Below are positions 46,927-51,375 of a DNA stretch of 51,375 nt, one piece after another. How positions within the stretch are numbered: position 1 is the stretch's first letter; every line of letters starts with the position of its first letter. Under the pieces are notes generated by a model. The model saw only the letters and a list, made by a program, of their open reading frames with translations, searched no databases and was not told where the DNA came from. A program made the translations under genes and the position numbers. Source of the stretch: Pseudomonadales bacterium (lineage in GTDB: Bacteria > Pseudomonadota > Gammaproteobacteria > Pseudomonadales > DT-91); contig JABSRQ010000032.1 of assembly GCA_013215055.1 (NCBI GenBank), forward strand, positions 1-51,375, given 5' to 3'.

Positions 46927-47645
46927 CCGTCGGCGTGGATATTTTGTCCGGTTAACCAACGCCCGTTTTCAGACACCAACATGGCCACAATATCGGCTAC
47001 ATCTTGAGGTCTGCCTAAGCGCTTCATGGCCGAATTGGCCGCGCCCATTTTTTTCAACATCTCGGCATTACCCCCTTCTAACATCGGCGTATCGGTCATG
47101 CCGGGGGATACCGTATTGGCGGTGATGCCTCTAGGGCCCAACTCATGTGCCAGGGTTTTGGTAAAGGCTTCCACCGCCGATTTACTCGCCGCATAAAGTC
47201 CCATCGCCATAGACGAAGACACCGTTAAACCGGTAGAGATATTGATGATACGCCCGTTATCAGCAATACAACCTGCGGCAGCTCTACACATCATAAAAGT
47301 GCCACGGCTATTGGTATTAAAAAGCCGGTCATATTCATGCATTTCAATATCCGCCATCATACCCTGACTGCCGACACCGGCATTATTCACCAGCACATCT
47401 AAACGCTGGTAATGCTCTTGTACATATTCAAACAGGCCCAAAACATCTTGTTCATTAGAGATATCAGCCCTATAGATTTGTCCATCGCCGCCATTAGCCT
47501 CAATACGCTTTAATGTATCTTCTGTCCCGGATAAAGATGCGGCATAAACCAAGACCAGGCGCAGCCCATCTTCGGCCAATTTACAGGCAATAGCTTGGCC
47601 TATACCCGTGCCCGCACCGGTAACAATAGCGACTCTTTCAGACAT
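46908..47645 (-). CDS. Short-chain dehydrogenase/reductase
   Basis: The 245-residue NAD(P)-dependent oxidoreductase has the Rossmann motif TGAGTGIG, NNAG, the catalytic Ser in INISTG, YAASK (Tyr and Lys), and the SDR-like ending TGQNIHADGG. I chose the ATG at 47645 because AGGAGAAG lies just upstream; the open frame extends to 47690 without a better start. Substrate unknown. Its final 19 bases form the repeat that flanks the toxin-antitoxin cassette. Confidence 0.93.
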   Translation of the reverse strand: MSERVAIVTGAGTGIGQAIACKLAEDGLRLVLVYAASLSGTEDTLKRIEANGGDGQIYRADISNEQDVLGLFEYVQEHYQRLDVLVNNAGVGSQGMMADIEMHEYDRLFNTNSRGTFMMCRAAAGCIADNGRIINISTGLTVSSSMAMGLYAASKSAVEAFTKTLAHELGPRGITANTVSPGMTDTPMLEGGNAEMLKKMGAANSAMKRLGRPQDVADIVAMLVSENGRWLTGQNIHADGGSIIG

Positions 47646-47838
47646 CTGACTTCTCCTGAGAACATAACGATTTATGTTTTGTTTAAACATAGCCTAAAGG
47701 TTAATAACGCAGGAATGGCATTACAGCCCATTGTTAACATTAGTACAGTTTATCGACGCTGTTATGGCCTAAACTGCCTGAGATTGATATTATGACCCGC
47801 TATTTTTTAGCCTTTCTCATCGTCTCATTAGGTCAAAC

Positions 47839-48024
47839 ATGTCTGAAGCCAATACCAAACCTACACCACCTGAAACCTGGGAATGTTGCGGCGGTGGCTG
47901 CTCTCCCTGTGTTTGGGATAGATATTACGATGAATTACATTTTTGGAATGAGAAACATGGGGTAAAAGCCGCCCAAGCTGCCACACCGATGGTGGATACC
48001 TCTGACGACCATCTATTTCGTTAA
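47839..48024 (+). CDS. Oxidoreductase-like small cysteine protein
   Basis: The 61-residue protein matches the oxidoreductase-like family: PPETWECCGGGCSPCVWDRYYDEL, with CCGGGC-x2-CVWD. The cysteines may bind a metal or cluster. Function unknown. Its end overlaps the 3' end of the convergent PA2778-type gene by 12 bases. Confidence 0.83.
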   Translation: MSEANTKPTPPETWECCGGGCSPCVWDRYYDELHFWNEKHGVKAAQAATPMVDTSDDHLFR

Positions 48025-49014
48025 TAAGTCATGTTCAAATGGCTGACAAATCATTTTATCGGCCATTTTAGTGACCGTATTAACACGGTTAATCTCGGTC
48101 ATCGAGGCCTGGAAATCGACCTTCGCTGAGCCTGACGACAAATCAACAGCCTGTGCCACTGCCGCCAGCGCTTTCTTGTCGCAGCCCAGTTTATCTAAGG
48201 CATAAGCCAGATTATTCCAGCCGTTAGCATAATCGGGATGCAATACAATTAATCGGTAAAAATGCTCTGCAGCCTGGCTATAGTTGCCCTGCGCATAAAG
48301 CACATTAGCCGCACCCATTCTAGCCAAACTATCATTTGGCCACATGATTAAAGCCTGTTGATAAGCCTTATAGGCCATATCCATATTCCCAATGCTCTCC
48401 AACTCGGTGGCTGTACGTAAATAATCCTTGGCATTGACTGTCGCGGGCATAATTTCTACTGGCACAGGCACTAATGCCCAAAAACCGGTACGTTGCCAGG
48501 TATTCATAAACGTAGCAAACGACACACGATATTGCTCTATCGTTCCTGAATGCAAAATCAGCGTTTTTGTTGTTAAGTCATAACCGATAGCCACAGCATA
48601 GTGATATTGAGAAAAAAAGCTTAAGCCTAAGTTTTGATAAACCAACACCGGATTACCTGCATCAAGCTCCTGTAATAGATGCGTTAAATCACCATCAAGG
48701 GGATAAGGCAATAAAGAAGCTCGGCGTACCGCAGCTTTCATTTCCAGTTGAATACTGCCTTTTTTATCCGGGATATAAACTTGATCCTTTAAGGTCTCGG
48801 CGCTGATAGGGCGTTGCCGATAATGAAAAATACTGCTTAGCGCGGCTGGCCCACATTGATATTGTTCCTGGGCAAAAAAAGGCACTGCCAGTATTTTATT
48901 TATGGATAAATCGACATTTTCGAGTTGCTGAATACTAACGCGGTATTGAGGTGAACTGCAGGCGCTGATAAATATCAGGCATGAAAAAAGGCTGAGACGG
49001 ATAAAAGACGTCAC
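48013..49014 (-). CDS. PA2778-family C39-like cysteine peptidase lipoprotein with TPRs
   Basis: The 333-residue precursor has a lipoprotein signal (FISAC, C19) and a C39-like peptidase domain with C54 in QYQCGPAALSS and H138 in YHYAVAIGYD. TPR repeats fill about residues 190-300. It likely acts at the outer or inner membrane face in the periplasm, with a protein substrate yet unknown. The gene upstream on the same strand encodes the PA2779-type partner, 38 bases away, as in Pseudomonas. Confidence 0.9.
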   Translation of the reverse strand: MTSFIRLSLFSCLIFISACSSPQYRVSIQQLENVDLSINKILAVPFFAQEQYQCGPAALSSIFHYRQRPISAETLKDQVYIPDKKGSIQLEMKAAVRRASLLPYPLDGDLTHLLQELDAGNPVLVYQNLGLSFFSQYHYAVAIGYDLTTKTLILHSGTIEQYRVSFATFMNTWQRTGFWALVPVPVEIMPATVNAKDYLRTATELESIGNMDMAYKAYQQALIMWPNDSLARMGAANVLYAQGNYSQAAEHFYRLIVLHPDYANGWNNLAYALDKLGCDKKALAAVAQAVDLSSGSAKVDFQASMTEINRVNTVTKMADKMICQPFEHDLLTK

Positions 49015-49052
49015 AGCCTTAAAAAAAACACAGAAAAATTAGACAAAAGCCT

Positions 49053-49439
49053 TTATTGCACAGGCTGAATAAACGGGAATATGTCGGTTGCACCCAATAA
49101 GTCGGTAACCACTAAAACCACAAACACCAGCACTACCAAACCCACAATACCGCTACCAGCCTCTATCTCATCCATATGCTGATTGATCTGGACCAGCTCA
49201 TCGGGGGTTAAATATTGCACTCGTTGCTCTACATCCGCAGCATTCACACCTAGGCTGAGTAATTTTTCTTGTACCTCCGTTTTTTGCAAGGCACTGATTA
49301 ATGTCTGTTTATCATATTCATGTTGAACTTGGGCGGTACTGACCATCGCCGCATTAGCCACCGTGCCATACAGGCCTGAAAATAACAGCGTCAGGCTAAA
49401 AACACTCACCAGCAGTTTTTTAACAATAGATGAAGTCAT
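49053..49439 (-). CDS. PA2779-family small membrane protein
   Basis: The 128-residue protein has a signal peptide (1 to about 30), a charged helical stretch with LISALQKTEVQEKLLSLGVNAADVEQRVQYLT, and one C-terminal membrane segment (about 96-115, IVGLVVLVFVVLVV). This is the PA2779 layout; the family is always paired with the C39-like peptidase encoded next to it and is probably its substrate or partner. Function otherwise unknown. Confidence 0.87.
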   Translation of the reverse strand: MTSSIVKKLLVSVFSLTLLFSGLYGTVANAAMVSTAQVQHEYDKQTLISALQKTEVQEKLLSLGVNAADVEQRVQYLTPDELVQINQHMDEIEAGSGIVGLVVLVFVVLVVTDLLGATDIFPFIQPVQ

Positions 49440-49471
49440 ACGGTATCCTTAAATCAACAATAAATGGCAGC

Positions 49472-50311
49472 TTAGGGTTTAATAAATCGTAACGTCATTC
49501 TATCAGATTCACCCAGCGCCCGATATTTTTCAACACATTGTTGATGGGCTTTGTCTTCAAACGTTTTACATAAACGTAAACTGGGTGGCAAGGTCCAGAC
49601 ACCCTTGGGGTGAAGAGTAGAATCTTTACCATTCGCATTGAGCTCTGAGGATTGATCAAACTGAAAACCGGCTTTTAAGGACAGCTCTTTAATATAAGCT
49701 TCGGTGACATACCCTGAATTAATCATATCGGCTAAAGATGTACCCGGCTTGGCTCTATGCTCAACCAGCCCTAATACACCACCGGGTTTTAAGGCCACAT
49801 ACATCACGTTAAACATTGCCTGCGCATAATCCCCTTTCATCCAGTTATGCACATTCCTGAAGGTTAATACCCTATCTGCAGAAGCCGGCGGTGCGATAAC
49901 CACACGCTGCGGCACACTCAATTCGGTAGAGACAATATGACCATAAAGTTTAGGCCTAGCCGCTAATTTATTGGCGAAATTTATTTGCATTTTTTTACGC
50001 CACTGAGGCGTACGTTCGGCGGTCATCGCAAAACCTGCGGCGTAATAATGACCTATGCCATGGGTATAGGGGCCAAGAATTTCTGTCCACCAGCCCGTAG
50101 AGGGCCAGATTTCAACGATCGTCATCTGTGGCTGCACATCAAAAAAACGTAACACGGCTTTGGGGTGTCGATATTGATCTCGCTTTGTATTACGAGCTTC
50201 ACGATGTTCTGCTTTTATGGACTGATGCAAAGCCTGCAGATCACTCTTTGAGATACCATAACCAGGCAATGACAGACACATTAAAACAACGATAAAAAAG
50301 ACTGTTTTCAT
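49472..50311 (-). CDS. Exported methyltransferase-like protein
   Basis: The 279-residue protein starts at ATG 50311 and has a cleavable signal (MKTVFFIVVLMCLSLPGYG). The mature part is a class I SAM-methyltransferase fold related to the COG4798 group: VEIWPSTGWWTEILGPY replaces the usual SAM loop, DRVLTFRNVHNW is the acidic/aromatic motif 4, and ALKPGGVLGLVEHR follows. Since SAM is cytosolic, export to the periplasm is puzzling; it may bind another ligand. An alternative start at 50335 adds eight residues. Confidence 0.85.
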   Translation of the reverse strand: MKTVFFIVVLMCLSLPGYGISKSDLQALHQSIKAEHREARNTKRDQYRHPKAVLRFFDVQPQMTIVEIWPSTGWWTEILGPYTHGIGHYYAAGFAMTAERTPQWRKKMQINFANKLAARPKLYGHIVSTELSVPQRVVIAPPASADRVLTFRNVHNWMKGDYAQAMFNVMYVALKPGGVLGLVEHRAKPGTSLADMINSGYVTEAYIKELSLKAGFQFDQSSELNANGKDSTLHPKGVWTLPPSLRLCKTFEDKAHQQCVEKYRALGESDRMTLRFIKP

Positions 50312-50363
50312 AAACCCACTCGCCTTGGCTGTCATGCGTAAATAAAAACAAGTTTAGCAGAGC

Positions 50364-50597
50364 TTAGGGCTTTAATAAGGGCTGTAACATATCTTCCAGG
50401 CCATTGAGTTTGACCTCGTACATCAAAGCTAATTGCTGGCCCAGCTTACTATTGGGGAAACCCTGGCCATGAAACCAGACTAAATACGGCTCAGGTAATT
50501 CCAATAACCGTCTCCCCTTGTATTTGCCAAAAGGCATCACTTGATTGACTGCCTCTAATAAAAGCTGTTGATCCAATTCCAATAAATTACCCGACAT
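50364..50597 (-). CDS. DUF3820 family small protein
   Basis: The 77-residue protein has the DUF3820 signature MPFGKYKGRRLLELPEPYLVWF. Members are small and soluble, often thought to bind nucleic acid, but the role is unproven. I start at ATG 50597, with GGGGTG upstream, rather than the extension to 50609. It precedes the exported methyltransferase-like gene on the same strand. Confidence 0.85.
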   Translation of the reverse strand: MSGNLLELDQQLLLEAVNQVMPFGKYKGRRLLELPEPYLVWFHGQGFPNSKLGQQLALMYEVKLNGLEDMLQPLLKP

Positions 50598-50896
50598 AAA
50601 ACACCCCATACAAACCTAAAGGCGCATTTCACCAATCACAAGCAATAAAAGCAATTAAATTCTAAAGTTCTGCTCAATCTCGCCGATAAACTAGGAACAA
50701 CGTACCCTTTCCGCTTACGGCCAAAATTCGCCGTAAAGCGGTTTTCTGTGGTCTTTTTATTTGCCTACCCTTCCCCGTCATTACCCGCATAAAACCTCAA
50801 TAAACCACGCCAATAAAGTGCTGTGCTGTTCTGGCATAGAGATTGCGATTGTCTTGTACAACTTGAAGAAGTACAACCTGACAAAAGAGACTGCCC

Positions 50897-51375
50897 GTGG
50901 ACAATACCCTAGATCCAGACAATTGGCCCCAGTTCCGCCAGCAAGCCCATCAGATGCTGGACGATATGTTAGATTATTTACAACATCGGCGTGAACAACC
51001 GCTATGGCAACCCAGCCCTGACACTATCAAACAACAGTTCCAAGTGCCTCTACCACAAAAAGGTCAGGCCCTGGAGGATGTACATCAGCAATTTATGCAG
51101 CAGATTCTGCCCTATGCGGTGGGTAATACCCATCCGGGATTTATGGGTTGGGTACATGGCGGCGGCACACCGGTAGGCATGTTAGCCGAGATGCTCACCG
51201 CCGGTTTAAATGCCAATTTAGGTGGCCGTTCACAAATCCCCATCTGCGTTGAACAACAGATCACCCGCTGGATGGCAGAAGTTTTTCATTTCCCCATCGA
51301 AGCCGCCGGCGGTATTTTTGTCACCGGCACCTCTATGGCTAACTTCCTCAGTGTTTTGGTGGCACAAACCCGTTG
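50897..51375 (+). CDS. PLP-dependent group II decarboxylase (partial, 3' end outside window)
   Basis: 159 codons are visible. The start is GTG (50897) because the frame is closed upstream at 50879-50881 and AAGAGA precedes it. The sequence shows the aromatic-L-amino-acid/glutamate decarboxylase N-terminal pattern: HQMLDDMLDYLQHRR, NTHPGFMGWVHGGGTPVGMLAEML, NLGGRSQIP, and GGIFVTGTSMANFLSVLVA, where the second loop binds the cofactor phosphate. The PLP lysine lies beyond the window. Substrate (aromatic amino acid or other) cannot be told. Confidence 0.88.
   Translation, partial: MDNTLDPDNWPQFRQQAHQMLDDMLDYLQHRREQPLWQPSPDTIKQQFQVPLPQKGQALEDVHQQFMQQILPYAVGNTHPGFMGWVHGGGTPVGMLAEMLTAGLNANLGGRSQIPICVEQQITRWMAEVFHFPIEAAGGIFVTGTSMANFLSVLVAQTR

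Overview
The window reads as chromosomal DNA of a moderately AT-rich gammaproteobacterium, probably an aquatic one. TamA/TamB, RlmF, the cytochrome-type fatty acid cis/trans isomerase Cti, DUF2789, DUF3820, the PA2778/PA2779 pair, TonB-dependent uptake and a large share of membrane-linked signalling genes all point to a free-living gammaproteobacterium related to the Pseudomonas/Cellvibrio side of the class. Genus cannot be fixed from this sequence. I see no rRNA, tRNA, CRISPR array, prophage or intact insertion sequence.

Layout. 1-2952 (minus): 5'-proximal 984 codons of a receptor with six tandem CHASE3-like repeats, cut by the window edge. 3301-6365: macro-domain protein, AGCS amino-acid:Na+ symporter, cysK and its terminator hairpin. 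6482-14869: cti lipoprotein, AI-2E-family permease, TonB-dependent receptor, an MltF-like transglycosylase with two binding domains, DUF2789. 14947-17640: an uncharacterised minus-strand gene, a decayed lipoprotein gene with two in-frame stops, and an OprP-type porin carrying an amidohydrolase-like N-terminal remnant. 17938-18327: a lone receiver domain with Glu at the phosphoacceptor position. 18399-26243: tamA-tamB followed, with stop/start overlaps, by an XPB-like helicase and a Bax1/DUF790-like nuclease. 26383-28297: a small unknown gene facing a porin/phosphate-binding-like pair. 28685-33159: a poly-HAMP chemoreceptor, a STAS protein and a REC-PP2C-HATPase protein, forming a partner-switching signalling operon. 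33330-41783: housekeeping and small genes (YbaK-like deacylase, rlmF, Dabb, CWC, DUF1289, degenerate Fic, DUF924) and a 7TMR-DISM hybrid histidine kinase. 41954-45994: diguanylate cyclase, membrane Ser/Thr kinase and a Sel1-caspase lipoprotein in one apparent operon. 46006-46926: a yafN/yafO-type toxin-antitoxin cassette with a frameshifted toxin, bracketed by a perfect 19-bp direct repeat, one copy of which is the 3' end of the neighbouring SDR gene. 46908-51375: SDR, small CCGGGC protein, PA2778/PA2779 pair, exported methyltransferase-like protein, DUF3820, and the start of a PLP-dependent decarboxylase.

The most interesting items are the XPB-Bax1 repair module coupled to tamAB, the cyclase-kinase-caspase operon, the direct-repeat-flanked toxin-antitoxin cassette, the chemoreceptor/partner-switch operon, the six-CHASE3 receptor with an in-frame hexanucleotide microsatellite, and the amidohydrolase-porin chimera. 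All functional statements come from motifs recognised by eye; no database search was run.
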